This document shows, in pieces, positions 53,174 through 62,841 of a DNA stretch of 64,000 nucleotides (positions are counted from its first letter, which is position 1; every line of letters begins with the position of its first letter). Position numbers and translations under genes: made by a program. This stretch comes from JAFDVL01 sp031409955 (GTDB taxonomy: Bacteria; Acidobacteriota; Blastocatellia; RBC074): positions 1 through 64,000 of the forward strand of contig JANNYF010000338.1 of the NCBI GenBank assembly GCA_031409955.1, written 5' to 3'. Under the pieces are notes generated by a model that was given only the letters and a program-made list of their open reading frames with translations, had not been told where the DNA came from and did no database searches.

Positions 53174-53953
53174 ATGAACATCACCGCCATCATCCCCGCT
53201 CGTTACACGTCGTCGCGTTTGCCCGGCAAACCGCTGCTCGAAATCGGCGGCAAGCCAATGATCCTGCATGTCGTTGAGCGTGCGCAAACCGTCAGTGCTA
53301 TTAGTCGCGTGATCGTGGCGACGGATGACGAACGAATTTTTCAGGTCGTGACCGCAGCCGGCGCGGAAGCGATGATGACTTCGCCCGCCCATCAAACCGG
53401 CACAGATCGGTTGGCGGAAGTTGCCGCACAACTGGCCGCCGAAATCATCGTCAACGTGCAAGGCGACGAACCGTTCATTGCGCCTGCCACCATCGAAGCC
53501 GCGTTGCAGCCGTTGCTCGAAGACGATTCCATCGTGATGGCGACGACGTGTGAGCCTATCCTTTCTGCCGCCGATTTGCTGAACCCCAATGTCGTCAAAG
53601 TCGTGATGGATCGCGCGGGCTTTGCGCTCTATTTTTCGCGGCAGCCCATTCCGTTCCCGCGCGCCGAAGTCCTGGCACATGGCAGCCTCGCCGCCGCGTT
53701 GCAGGCGCAGCCGGAATTGCTTGATCGCTATGCCAAGCACACCGGAATGTATGTGTATCGTCGCGCGTTTTTGCTGGAATATGCACGGCTTCGCCCCACG
53801 CCGCTCGAACAGGCCGAAGCCCTGGAGCAATTGCGTGCCCTTGAGCATGGCTACCGCATCAAGGTGGTTAAGGCCGCACATCGTTCGATGGGGATTGATA
53901 CGCCAGAGGATTTGGTCGCAGCTCGAATCCTGCTGGAGACGGAGAGCGCTTAG
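53174..53953 (+). CDS. kdsB: 3-deoxy-manno-octulosonate cytidylyltransferase
   Basis: A 259-residue enzyme that activates Kdo as CMP-Kdo for lipopolysaccharide synthesis; its presence points to an LPS-bearing outer membrane. Family blocks: MNITAIIPARYTSSRLPGKP, VIVATDDERI, HQTGTDRLAEV, VNVQGDEPFI, FALYFSRQPIPFPR, HTGMYVYRRAFL and GIDTPEDL. The ATG at 53174 has AGGAAG ahead and is the standard start. Overlaps the convergent small gene by four bases. Confidence 0.94.
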   Translation: MNITAIIPARYTSSRLPGKPLLEIGGKPMILHVVERAQTVSAISRVIVATDDERIFQVVTAAGAEAMMTSPAHQTGTDRLAEVAAQLAAEIIVNVQGDEPFIAPATIEAALQPLLEDDSIVMATTCEPILSAADLLNPNVVKVVMDRAGFALYFSRQPIPFPRAEVLAHGSLAAALQAQPELLDRYAKHTGMYVYRRAFLLEYARLRPTPLEQAEALEQLRALEHGYRIKVVKAAHRSMGIDTPEDLVAARILLETESA

Positions 53954-54225
53954 TCTTGCGGTTTCTTACGACCTGGAGCCAAATCGGCCCGCAACTCATG
54001 TTCGCGTTGCTTGGCATTGCGCAACAACATGTCGTAGCGTTTGACTTCATTGCGGGATCGTTCCAACTCTTCTTGCAAGATCGAAACCTCCGCTTGCAGA
54101 CGGGCGATCAATTCGATATCACGTTGCGATCTTGGGTCAGTTGCTGAGACTATTTTAAGAACAGAACTCTGTGGCTTTGGGACGGAATCCTCAAGTGATT
54201 CCGGGTTCAAACGCAACTCCTGCAT
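53950..54225 (-). CDS. small coiled-coil protein
   Basis: A 91-residue hypothetical protein. The first 35 residues are Pro/Ser-rich; about 40-80 forms a strong heptad coiled coil (IELIARLQAEVSILQEEL, then RYDMLLRNAKQREHELR). A very good GAGGAGG lies eight bases before the ATG at 54225, which supports real translation and rules out the GTG at 54234. It may be a scaffold or a division-associated factor; nothing more can be said. Confidence 0.65.
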   Translation of the reverse strand: MQELRLNPESLEDSVPKPQSSVLKIVSATDPRSQRDIELIARLQAEVSILQEELERSRNEVKRYDMLLRNAKQREHELRADLAPGRKKPQD

Positions 54226-54368
54226 CCAGGTCACCTCCTCAAAAAATACTTCGATTTACAGTCAATAAGTGTCGTCTAGCGATGAAAACCAAGGTGGAGT
54301 GGTTACAGAACGTTAATCACTTATTTGGCTTTGAATGTCAAGCGGAGCCGTCGCATTTGGCAACTTTT

Positions 54369-57300
54369 TTAGGGAGCTTCGGTCGTAAATTCTTCTGCCG
54401 CCGCGACTGGGTCGGGCAACGGAGCGGGCTGAGAAATCCATTCATACAAGGTCGGTAGCACGAACAACGTCAACAATGTCGAGGTGATTAATCCGCCAAT
54501 GACGACGGTTGCCAACGGTCGCTGCACTTCGGCTCCCGGCTGCGTCGAGAGCGCCATCGGGATGAAGCCGAGGCTGGCGACCAAGGCCGTCATTAGCACC
54601 GGACGCAGCCGCGAACTCGCCCCATCCAATACGGCTTTGTGTACGGAAAATCCTTGCTCTCGAAGCTGATTAATGTAGCTCACCATCACTACGCCGTTCA
54701 GCACTGCGACGCCAAACAACGCAATGAAGCCTACTGCCGAAGACAAGCTCAAATTCAAATCGCGCAGCCACAACGCCGCGACGCCGCCCACCAACGCAAA
54801 CGGCAGGTTCACGATAATCAACGTCGCATATTTCAGCGAATTGAACATGGAGTAGAGCAATAAAAAGATTAGCAGGATCGCCAGCGGCACCACAATGTAC
54901 AACCGTTTCATCGCGCGTTGCTGGTTTTCAAATTCGCCGCCCCACGTCACGTAATAGCCCGTCGGCAACTTGATGTCTTTTGCGATGGCGGCTTGCGCCT
55001 CGGCCACGAAGCTGCCGATGTCGCGCCCGCGCACGTTAGATTGAATCACGATGCGGCGTTGCGCGTCTTCGCGGTTCACGACCTCTGGCCCTTCGGCGGT
55101 TTTGATCGAAGCCACTTGCGCGAGCGAAATGCGTTCGCCGTTGGGCGTCGGCAACATCAGGCTCAAAATCGCCTGATTGTCGCGGCGAATGGCTTCAGGC
55201 AAACGCACAACCACGTCAAATCGTTTGCGCCCGTCAATGACTTCGGTTGCGACTTTGCCGCCAATAGAAGTTTCGATCACTTGCTTGATGTCTTCGACGT
55301 GCAAGCCGTAGCGCGCCATCTCTGCTCGCTTAATTTCAATTTGGATTTCTGCCGCGCCGCTCAGCGCCTCGACCTGCACATCGGCGCTGCCCGGCACGCG
55401 TTCCAGCACACGCCGGATGCGCTCTGCCGTGCTTTCGAGCGCGTCGAAATCATCGCCGAACAATTTGACGGCTACATCCGCGCGCACGCCGGAAATCACT
55501 TCGTCCATCCGCATTTCCAGCGGTTGCGTGAAGTTGTAGGCAACGCCGGGAACGGTCTGCAATTTCTTATCAAATGCCTCAATCAACCCTTCGCGCGTAT
55601 TTGCCGTTTTCCATTCCGCTACCGGTTTCAGCACCACATAAACATCACCCTGATAGACGCCCATCGTATCGGTGGCCAGGTCAGGTCGCCCCAATTTGGT
55701 GACGACGTTTTTGACTTCGGGAAATTCAAGCAGCGCCTGTTCGACCATCCGCGATATGTCTACGGCTTGCGTGAGGCCGACCGAAGGCAAGCGACGCGTT
55801 TCGATCAGAAATTGACCTTCGTCCAGCTTGGGCATAAATTCCGTGCCGAGCCGACTCATCGAAACCAGCGTCACGGCAACGAGCATAATTGCCAGCCCAA
55901 CGGTCAACACGCGCCAACGCATCACCGTCTGCAACATCCGGCGATAGACGCGTTGCACAAACAGCATGACCTGTTCGTGGCCACCGTGCTGCACCGGCTT
56001 GAGCGCCAAAGAGCCGAGCGCCGGAACCAGCAGCAAGGTCAACACCAGCGCGCCAATCAACGCACACACGACTGTCAACGCCATCGGACGAAACATCCGC
56101 GCTTCGAGTCCTTCGAGCGCGAACAATGGCAAGTAGACAGCGATGATAATGGCGATGCCGAACACAATCGGGCGGCTGACTTCCAGCGCAGAAAAGCGAA
56201 TCACCGAACGCCGCTCCTGCTTTTGTAATTTGCCCGCCACGTTCAAGCGGCTGATGAAGTTTTCAATCATCACGACTGCGCCATCTACAATCAATCCAAA
56301 ATCAATCGCGCCCAGGCTCATCAAATTCGCAGTCAGGCCAAACGCCTTCATTCCAATGAACGCAATCAACATCGAAAGCGGAATCACTACCGCCACAATC
56401 AACGACGCGCGCACGTTCCAGAGAAACAGAAACAGCACCGCGATGACCAGCAATCCGCCTTCGATCAGGTTCGTCGCCACCGTGCGAATCGTGCGATTGA
56501 TGAGGTCAGTCTGTTCATAAAACGGCGTGAGCTTGACGCCCGCAGGCAACGATTGCGCAATTTGCCGAAAGCGTTCGTGTACCTTTTCGATCACGTTTTT
56601 CGAGCTTTCGCCTTTGCTCATAATCACCATGCCGGACACCACTTCGCCTTGCCCGTCTTTGCTCACCGCGCCTTGCCTGACAGCGGAGCCGATTTCCACC
56701 GTCGCCACATCTTTCACCAACACCGGCACGCCCGCAGCCGATTTGATAACAACATTGCGAATCTCTTCTTCAGCCTGTGCTGCGTCAAAACGTCCAAGGC
56801 CGCGCACGGTATAGCCTTCCGCGCCGCGTTCGATGTAGCTACCGCCAAAGTTGGCGTTGTTCGTCGCCAACGCCTCGTACACATCGCGCAACGTGAGCTG
56901 ATATGCCGTCAGCCGTTCCGGGTTTACCGACACGTGATATTGCTTCGTCAATCCGCCCCACGAGTTGACATCGTTGACGCCGGAGATCGTGCGCAACTGC
57001 GGTTTGACGATCCAATCGTGCAGCGTGCGCAATTCCATCGCGTCCATATTCTTGCCTTCGATGACGTAATGACTGATTTCGCCAAACGGCGTCGCGGGCG
57101 GGCCGAGCGCAGTTTCGACGCCTGCGGGCAAGCGGTTGCGTGCTTCCTGCAAACGTTCGTTGACGAGCTGCCGCGCGAAGTACGGATCAATGCTGTCGTC
57201 AAACACAATCGTTACGACCGAGAGCGCAAACTTGGAAATCGAACGCACCTCTTCAGTTTTGCGCAACCCCATCATCGCGCTTTCAATCGGGTAGGTGACG

Positions 57301-57491
57301 AGTTGCTCGACCTCCGCTGCCGCCATCCCCGGCGCTTGCGTGAAGATGTTGACCTGATTGTTGGTGAGATCAGGATACGAATCAATCGGCAGAGTGGTGA
57401 GCGCGTAGAAGCCTGCGCCCGCGAGCAGCAGGACAAACACGAAGACGAGGAGCCGTTGGTTGAGTGAGAATTCGATGAGTGCGCGAATCAT
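54369..57491 (-). CDS. czcA: heavy-metal efflux RND permease (CzcA-like)
   Basis: A 1,040-residue inner-membrane RND pump of the HME group with the N-terminal LPIDSYPDLTNNQVNI and 12 membrane segments in two halves. Transmembrane helix 4 carries Asp397, Asp403 and Glu410 in DFGLIVDGAVVMIEN, the DFG-X3-DGA-X3-(V/I)EN proton-relay pattern of Co/Zn/Cd/Ni pumps; the Cu/Ag pumps have AIG-X3-DAA instead. So divalent cations are the likely substrate. Last gene of the efflux operon; it begins 280 bases after the adaptor stop. Confidence 0.9.
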   Translation of the reverse strand: MIRALIEFSLNQRLLVFVFVLLLAGAGFYALTTLPIDSYPDLTNNQVNIFTQAPGMAAAEVEQLVTYPIESAMMGLRKTEEVRSISKFALSVVTIVFDDSIDPYFARQLVNERLQEARNRLPAGVETALGPPATPFGEISHYVIEGKNMDAMELRTLHDWIVKPQLRTISGVNDVNSWGGLTKQYHVSVNPERLTAYQLTLRDVYEALATNNANFGGSYIERGAEGYTVRGLGRFDAAQAEEEIRNVVIKSAAGVPVLVKDVATVEIGSAVRQGAVSKDGQGEVVSGMVIMSKGESSKNVIEKVHERFRQIAQSLPAGVKLTPFYEQTDLINRTIRTVATNLIEGGLLVIAVLFLFLWNVRASLIVAVVIPLSMLIAFIGMKAFGLTANLMSLGAIDFGLIVDGAVVMIENFISRLNVAGKLQKQERRSVIRFSALEVSRPIVFGIAIIIAVYLPLFALEGLEARMFRPMALTVVCALIGALVLTLLLVPALGSLALKPVQHGGHEQVMLFVQRVYRRMLQTVMRWRVLTVGLAIMLVAVTLVSMSRLGTEFMPKLDEGQFLIETRRLPSVGLTQAVDISRMVEQALLEFPEVKNVVTKLGRPDLATDTMGVYQGDVYVVLKPVAEWKTANTREGLIEAFDKKLQTVPGVAYNFTQPLEMRMDEVISGVRADVAVKLFGDDFDALESTAERIRRVLERVPGSADVQVEALSGAAEIQIEIKRAEMARYGLHVEDIKQVIETSIGGKVATEVIDGRKRFDVVVRLPEAIRRDNQAILSLMLPTPNGERISLAQVASIKTAEGPEVVNREDAQRRIVIQSNVRGRDIGSFVAEAQAAIAKDIKLPTGYYVTWGGEFENQQRAMKRLYIVVPLAILLIFLLLYSMFNSLKYATLIIVNLPFALVGGVAALWLRDLNLSLSSAVGFIALFGVAVLNGVVMVSYINQLREQGFSVHKAVLDGASSRLRPVLMTALVASLGFIPMALSTQPGAEVQRPLATVVIGGLITSTLLTLFVLPTLYEWISQPAPLPDPVAAAEEFTTEAP

Positions 57492-57771
57492 GGGAAATCA
57501 GGAAATCAAAAAGCAAATATCAAAAGGCAAAAGTAACCGGCTAGGCGTTCGGGATAAGTCGCTCGCCGAACCAGCAGCATTATCCACTGTCCCTTCTTCA
57601 TTCTCCCTTGCATGCACAGATGGTTCAGCAGGCGTTGTTTCTGCATATAGGGGACAAGGAAAAATGGACAATTGATAATACTGCCGTCGCTCTTCTGCTT
57701 GGCTCGTTACAACGAAGCAAATATCGCAAGCACGGCAACCAACCAATCCCGCTCATCCTTCCCGCCTGAAT
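57492..57771. other. 280-base gap inside the efflux operon
   Basis: Separates the adaptor and pump genes, which usually adjoin. It contains short AT-rich near-repeats (ATCAAAAAGCAAATATCAAA) next to the pump start and AAGGAAAAATGGACAATTG, but no frame with support. It may be decayed repeat material. Confidence 0.5.
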
Positions 57772-59055
57772 TTATTCTTCTTCCAACGAAGCTTTCAAAA
57801 ATTCGGTCTTGATAAAAAAGCCGCCCTTCGTCACCACGCGTGTCCCAGCTTCTAAGCCTTTCGTGATCTCAATGAACTCGCCTTGTTCGCGCCCCAACTC
57901 CACGACGCGCTTTTCAAACGCATTGTTTTCGAGCGCGACGAACACGACTTTTTCGCCGTTGATTTCCTGCACCGCAGCGCGCGGTACAGCCAATGTTGAT
58001 GCGGTTGTGCCGCCACTGATCTGCATCGTCGCGTACATTTCCGGGCGTAGATTGCCGCGCGCATTGTTGACCAAACAACGAACCTGCACGGTGCGCGTAT
58101 CGGGGTTGAGCGACGTGCCGATGTGAACGACTTTGCCGCTGATCATGGCATCGCCAAGCGCGGGAACTTTGAGGCTGACGGCTTGTCCGATCCGTGCAAA
58201 CGCGGCTTGGGCTTCGGGGACTTCGGCAATAGCCCAGAGCGTTGAGATGTTGGCGACTTCCATTAAATCTGCCGCATCGCTCACGACGGAGCCTTCGGTC
58301 ACGAGGCGTTTCGTGACGATGCCGGAGAGCGTCGAATGGATGGCGACTTCGTCGGGCGCGTCCTGATCTACGGCTAAATGTTCAAGGAATTCGGCGGCGC
58401 GTTCGAGTTCCGCTTTGACCAATTCGATTTCGGCTTTGATGGCGATGACGTGCGCGTTGGCTTGATCTACCTCGCGTTTGGCGATGGCTTTGGCGGTGAA
58501 CAACCGTTCGGCGCGGTCGGCTTCGGCGGTTGCAAACGCGAGGGCTTTTTCTTTTTCAACCAACGTGGCTTTGGCTTTGGCGAATGCGCCGCGTGCATCC
58601 GTCAATTCGTGGCTGTGAATGTGAACCAGCGTTTGGCCTTTGCGCACGTGGTCGCCGACTTTGGCGAAGATATGCACGACACGCCCGTTAACAAAAGTTC
58701 CGATGCGCGCCACTGCATCATCGTTGAGCGCCAATCGCCCTGTCGCCGTCAACACTTGTCCGAGCGATTGAGCGGAGACTTCGGCGGTTTCGATGCCCGC
58801 CCGCTTGAGCGCTTCTGGCGAAAGCTCGACGCGATTGGTTGCATCTTCTTTCTTTTCATCAGTGGCTGCAGCAGGCTTGGCTTCCGTCGTTGTGGCAGCG
58901 GACTCCGTGCGCTTCGGCAGAAACCACCAACTCAACAAGCCGAGTGCGATCACGCTCAAAATCGCCAATGAAATCAGCGTTGTTTTGCGGGTTGGTTTCG
59001 GCGCAGCATCGCTCTCAATGGGCAAGGATTCGATGCTGCCGGGTTCTTCGCTCAT
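57772..59055 (-). CDS. czcB: heavy-metal efflux RND periplasmic adaptor (CzcB/CusB-like)
   Basis: A 427-residue membrane-fusion protein. One membrane anchor (LISLAILSVIALGLLSWWFL) replaces a cleaved signal. An Ala/Thr/Glu/Lys-rich linker follows, then the CzcB beta domain (VELSPEALKRAGIETAEV), a lipoyl domain (GRVVHIFAKVGDHVRKGQ), a helical hairpin (about 155-240), the second lipoyl half (HSTLSGIVTKRLVTEGSVV) and the barrel. No extra His-rich metal domain. Its ATG overlaps by four bases with the stop of... the upstream outer-membrane gene lies at 59052, whose own start is upstream, so the two are coupled. Confidence 0.9.
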   Translation of the reverse strand: MSEEPGSIESLPIESDAAPKPTRKTTLISLAILSVIALGLLSWWFLPKRTESAATTTEAKPAAATDEKKEDATNRVELSPEALKRAGIETAEVSAQSLGQVLTATGRLALNDDAVARIGTFVNGRVVHIFAKVGDHVRKGQTLVHIHSHELTDARGAFAKAKATLVEKEKALAFATAEADRAERLFTAKAIAKREVDQANAHVIAIKAEIELVKAELERAAEFLEHLAVDQDAPDEVAIHSTLSGIVTKRLVTEGSVVSDAADLMEVANISTLWAIAEVPEAQAAFARIGQAVSLKVPALGDAMISGKVVHIGTSLNPDTRTVQVRCLVNNARGNLRPEMYATMQISGGTTASTLAVPRAAVQEINGEKVVFVALENNAFEKRVVELGREQGEFIEITKGLEAGTRVVTKGGFFIKTEFLKASLEEE

Positions 59056-60344
59056 GGTTTGGTTCCTTCGACAATTTCTCGGCGCGGCAATTGTTCGATT
59101 CCGGCGGCGCGCTCCAACTCGTGAATTGCTAATTGATAATCGGCGAGCGCCTGAAAATACAGTTCCTGCGCTTGGGTGCGCGTGCGTTGCGCGTCAATCA
59201 AATGCAGCAAATCGGTTGCGCCTTCTCGATACGCGGCGAGTGAAACCTGTTGCGATTCGTCGGCATTGCGCAGGAATTCCGCGCGTAAGGCTGCGATTTG
59301 CCGTTCATTGGCTTCGACCGTGCGGCGTGCAGCAGTGAGTTCCGCCAACACGACTGCGCGTTCAAATCGTAACTCCGCTTCGACCATTGCGACTTCAGCT
59401 TCTGACCGCGCGATGTTGCCTTGATTTTTGTTGTAGAGCGGCAGCGGAATGGTCAACGCACCGTACAGCGCATTGTCTGCGCCGTTGCGTTTGTAGCCGA
59501 ATGAGGCAGTCAAATCCGGCCTGGCGTTGGCGCGTTGCACTTGCAGCAGCGCGCGTGCTTTTTCCAAACGCGCCTCGACGGTTTTGATGTTAGAGCGCCG
59601 CAGTGCTGCATCTTGCAGTGCGGTTGCGTTCAGCGAGACGTTTTTGAAGTCTAGTCGTTCTGCCAAATCGAAATCCGCCTCGAAGGATGAATCGCCCATC
59701 GCTTTTTGCAAGGCAATTTTGGCGCGGTCATATTCGATCATCGCTTTGCGCACGCTGTAATCAATGCGTTGCGCTTCGAGCCGCACTTTGATGAGGTCGC
59801 CTTCCGCCGTGTAGCCCGCCTGTACGCGCACTTCGTTGAGCTTCACCAATTGCCCCAGTTGATTGATATTTTCGCGCAACAATTCAATGCGCTCACGAGC
59901 GATGGCCGCGTGTTGATATGCGACTTTGACTTCGTAGACTAACTGTCGTTCCACTGCTTCAGCTTCGATTTGTGCGACTTCAACTGCGCGTTCGGCAGCA
60001 GCACGGCGCAATTCTCGTTTGTTGCCGCGCTCGATGGTGTGCGAAAAATACGCGAACCAATCCATTGTCCGTTTGAACCCGAAGCCACCCTCCGGCGGAT
60101 CCAGCGGAATGTTTTCGCCACTCACGGTAAACGTCGGATTGGGTTTCAGCCCGGCTTCAAACAACTCGCCTTCAAACATAGCAACGCGCTGTTTGGCCAC
60201 GATGAGCAGCGGATGATTTTGCCGCACGCGTTGTACCGCCGCGCGCAGCGTGAGCGATTGTGCTTCAGCCCAACCCGCGCCCAGCAGCCAGCATCCCGTG
60301 AGGAGCACGATCTTTCGTGACACTACTGATAATTGACGAATCAT
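59052..60344 (-). CDS. czcC: outer-membrane efflux channel (TolC/CzcC family)
   Basis: A 430-residue outer-membrane factor. The signal peptide ends after AGWAEAQ. Two OEP repeats follow, with long helices (VQRVRQNHPLLIVAKQRVAM, VAYQHAAIARERIELLREN, ARLEKARALLQVQRANARPD, AVVLAELTAARRTVEANERQ). The start at 60344 gives MIRQLSVVSRK; the frame runs on to 60536 but that part is the arm of a large palindrome, so it is not coding. Its stop overlaps the adaptor start by four bases. Confidence 0.88.
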   Translation of the reverse strand: MIRQLSVVSRKIVLLTGCWLLGAGWAEAQSLTLRAAVQRVRQNHPLLIVAKQRVAMFEGELFEAGLKPNPTFTVSGENIPLDPPEGGFGFKRTMDWFAYFSHTIERGNKRELRRAAAERAVEVAQIEAEAVERQLVYEVKVAYQHAAIARERIELLRENINQLGQLVKLNEVRVQAGYTAEGDLIKVRLEAQRIDYSVRKAMIEYDRAKIALQKAMGDSSFEADFDLAERLDFKNVSLNATALQDAALRRSNIKTVEARLEKARALLQVQRANARPDLTASFGYKRNGADNALYGALTIPLPLYNKNQGNIARSEAEVAMVEAELRFERAVVLAELTAARRTVEANERQIAALRAEFLRNADESQQVSLAAYREGATDLLHLIDAQRTRTQAQELYFQALADYQLAIHELERAAGIEQLPRREIVEGTKP

Positions 60345-60406
60345 TGCGCGCAGAGTGTACCGATTGGAAGATGAACGGACAATGAACAAGCCTGCTTTGT
60401 GTGGAG

Positions 60407-60582
60407 AACGCGGAGCGCCTGGGAGCGCAGGCGTCTCGCCTGCTGGTTTGCGAGCGAGAGCGATGCAAACCACCGTGTCAGGGAATTTGCTGAAGATGAA
60501 GTGCGTGCCTCGCCACGCACGCGAGCGGCGTGGCACGCGCTCGCGGCAGGCGAGACGCCTGCGCTCCCAGGCGCTCCGCGTT
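60407..60582. repeat. 176-bp palindromic element with internal stem-loops
   Basis: Outer arms of 37 bases (60407-60443 and 60546-60582) are perfect complements and GC-rich, containing GGAGCGCAGGCGTCTCGCC. The centre has three more stems: GGTTTGC / GCAAACC, GTGCGTG / CACGCAC and GCGAGC / GCTCGC. It separates the two-component genes from the efflux channel gene and breaks an otherwise tight operon. Spurious frames from it give GSAGVSPA or AGETPALPG peptides, which I recall as common false predictions in soil bacteria. Confidence 0.85.
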
Positions 60583-60599
60583 TCTGGTGCTCACACTGG

Positions 60600-62027
60600 T
60601 TAGCGCGGCAATTCCACAATAAACTCGCTCCCGATTCCAGGGCGACTTTCCAATCGTACTGTTCCTTGATGCGCTTCGGCGACCCATTTCACGATGGGCA
60701 AGCCCAGCCCGCTGCCACCTTCGGCGCGTGAGCGGGCTTTATCTACGCGATAAAAACGATCAAAGACTTGCGCGGCAGCTTCGGCAGGAATGCCGATGCC
60801 ATTATCAATGACGCTGAGCTTGACGTGGGTGGGCGTTTCGCTGAGTTCGATTCGTACGCTTCCGCTGATGGGCGTGTATTTGATGGCATTATCCAGCAGA
60901 TTCAAAATCATGCGCCGCAGCAATTCTTCATCCGCGCAACATTCGATGTCGGGCAACGATTCGCACTGCACTGAGATATTTTTGCTGGCGGCCAGCGTTT
61001 GCACAGCCCGACAGCACTCTTCGATCAAGTCATTGATGTACAGCTCTTCGCGTTGGAGTGGATGGGCACCCGCATCCGCGCGCGCCAGCGCCAGCATATC
61101 GTCTACGATGCGGGATAAGCGCCGGGCCTCATCGCGGACAATCGCCAATGTTTCCTGATATTCGATGGAGGTGCGTGGCTGCGACAACGCGACATCCGCT
61201 TCGCCGCGAATGATGGCCAGCGGCGTGCGTAATTCGTGCGAAGCGTCTGCCGTGAATTCACGCAAGCCGGCGAACGAACGATTCACACGTCCCAGCAGGG
61301 CATTGAAGACATTTGCCAATCGCCCCAATTCATCGTGCTGATTACTGACTTGCAAGCGTTCGTGCAAATTGTGGGCATTGATGCTTTCGGCCTGTTCGGA
61401 CATCGCCGCAATCGGAGCCAGACTTTTCTTGGCCAGAAAAAAGCCCGCGATGGCCGCAATCAATAGCATCAGCGGCAGGCTGAGGTAAAAAATGCGGCGC
61501 ATCGTTTGGAGGTGTTGCCGTATCTCTTCCTGCGATTGCGCAACGACGACGAAAACCTCGGTGTTGTCGCCCTCCGCTTTGGGAATGAGCATCACTGCCA
61601 GCCGTCCGCCAGCCGTTCCAAAACCTTTGACCGTTTGCAGCACAGGCGTTTGTTTGGCTTGAGCTTCCTGCAACCACGCCGCCACAATGGGTTCCTGAAT
61701 CACTGGCTCACTGGTGGGCATAGACATTTCGTCGTAGTAATTTGCCCCCAACTGCTGCTGTGTCGTGAGCAGCGCCATATACGTGTTGTGCGGGCGGAAT
61801 TCGATCAACGTGTGTGCGGTGGCGACGATGGCATTGTTTTGATTTTCGAGCATTTGCCCTTGGAAGCCAGCGGCGGCTGTGCGGGCATCGTTGATGACCG
61901 ATTGGTCAAGATGCTGATGCAGTTCGCGCGCCAGCAATTCGTACAACAAAAAGCTGAAGGTGACCAGCAAGACTGCAAAAATCAATACCGACCAAACCGT
62001 GAGCCGCATTCGTACGCTATTGAACAT
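60600..62027 (-). CDS. metal-responsive sensor histidine kinase (CusS/CzcS-like)
   Basis: A 475-residue membrane kinase. Two membrane helices (LTVWSVLIFAVLLVTFSFLL and IFYLSLPLMLLIAAIAGFFL) enclose a periplasmic domain of about 150 residues; then a HAMP domain, HisKA (FTADASHELRTPLAIIRGEA) and HATPase_c with NLLDNAIKYTP, DNGIGIPAE and GGSGLGLPIVKWV. The gene overlaps the regulator by 11 bases and leads the efflux genes, so it probably senses the exported metal in the periplasm. Confidence 0.9.
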   Translation of the reverse strand: MFNSVRMRLTVWSVLIFAVLLVTFSFLLYELLARELHQHLDQSVINDARTAAAGFQGQMLENQNNAIVATAHTLIEFRPHNTYMALLTTQQQLGANYYDEMSMPTSEPVIQEPIVAAWLQEAQAKQTPVLQTVKGFGTAGGRLAVMLIPKAEGDNTEVFVVVAQSQEEIRQHLQTMRRIFYLSLPLMLLIAAIAGFFLAKKSLAPIAAMSEQAESINAHNLHERLQVSNQHDELGRLANVFNALLGRVNRSFAGLREFTADASHELRTPLAIIRGEADVALSQPRTSIEYQETLAIVRDEARRLSRIVDDMLALARADAGAHPLQREELYINDLIEECCRAVQTLAASKNISVQCESLPDIECCADEELLRRMILNLLDNAIKYTPISGSVRIELSETPTHVKLSVIDNGIGIPAEAAAQVFDRFYRVDKARSRAEGGSGLGLPIVKWVAEAHQGTVRLESRPGIGSEFIVELPR

Positions 62028-62712
62028 CGTCCTCCTCCGAGTTTGCAGAAAGCAGATAGCCTTCGCCGCGCCGCGTGTGAATTAAGGTGGGAGAATAGCC
62101 TTCGTCTATTTTGCGCCGCAGCCTGCGCACATACACATCAATCACATTTGAGGCGGGATCGAAGCTGTCATCCCAAACATGTTCCGCGATGGCTTCGCGT
62201 CCGAGTAATTGTCCGGCGCGCACCACAAAAAATTCCAGCAGCGCATATTCTTTGGCGGTGAGATTGATACGCTGACCATTGCGCGAGGCCGTGTGATTCG
62301 CCATGTTCAGCGTCAAATCCGCAATCTGCAAAATATCCGAACGCAGCGACGTTTGCTTGCGCCGCAACAAGGCGCGCACGCGGGCGAGCAGTTCTTTGAA
62401 CTCGAACGGCTTGACCAGATAATCATCCGCGCCGCTGTCCAATCCTTGCACGCGATCATCCACCGCATCGCGTGCCGTCAGCATCAGCACCGGAATTTGG
62501 ATGTTGTGTTGGCGCAGTTCGCGGCACACGGCAAAGCCATCTTTTTTCGGCAGCATCACATCCAGAATGACCAAATCGTAGTCGTTGATGGAAATGCGAA
62601 AGAGCGCGTCTTCGCCGTCTACCGCAACATCTACGGCGTAGCTTTGTTCGCGCAAACCCTTCGCCACGAAACGGGCGACGCGCGGCTCATCTTCGACCAA
62701 TAACAAGCGCAT
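62017..62712 (-). CDS. OmpR-family response regulator (CusR/CzcR-like)
   Basis: A 231-residue regulator: receiver with Glu7-Asp8, phospho-site Asp51 (VILDVMLPKKDG), Thr in MLTARD and Lys in LVKPF, then a winged-helix DNA-binding domain (LTAKEYALLEFFVVRAGQLL, SNVIDVYVRRLRRKID, TRRGEGYLL). First gene of the metal-efflux block, partner of the overlapping kinase. Its ATG is at 62712. Confidence 0.92.
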   Translation of the reverse strand: MRLLLVEDEPRVARFVAKGLREQSYAVDVAVDGEDALFRISINDYDLVILDVMLPKKDGFAVCRELRQHNIQIPVLMLTARDAVDDRVQGLDSGADDYLVKPFEFKELLARVRALLRRKQTSLRSDILQIADLTLNMANHTASRNGQRINLTAKEYALLEFFVVRAGQLLGREAIAEHVWDDSFDPASNVIDVYVRRLRRKIDEGYSPTLIHTRRGEGYLLSANSEEDDVQ

Positions 62713-62841
62713 GGCAGATTTTATAGCGCATCTGAAATGAAAAGACGATGAATAGGTTGGGACTTGAGGGAACTGGTTGTGTAATTGCCGCGCGGTGTAG
62801 CAGGGGCAATAAAATCAGGCAACTGCTGAGGTCTGGCGCGG

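Noticed and set aside
60341..60619. Frames on both strands giving GSAGVSPA and AGETPALPG peptides
   Set aside because: They arise from the palindromic element; both strands are open only because the arms are mirror copies.
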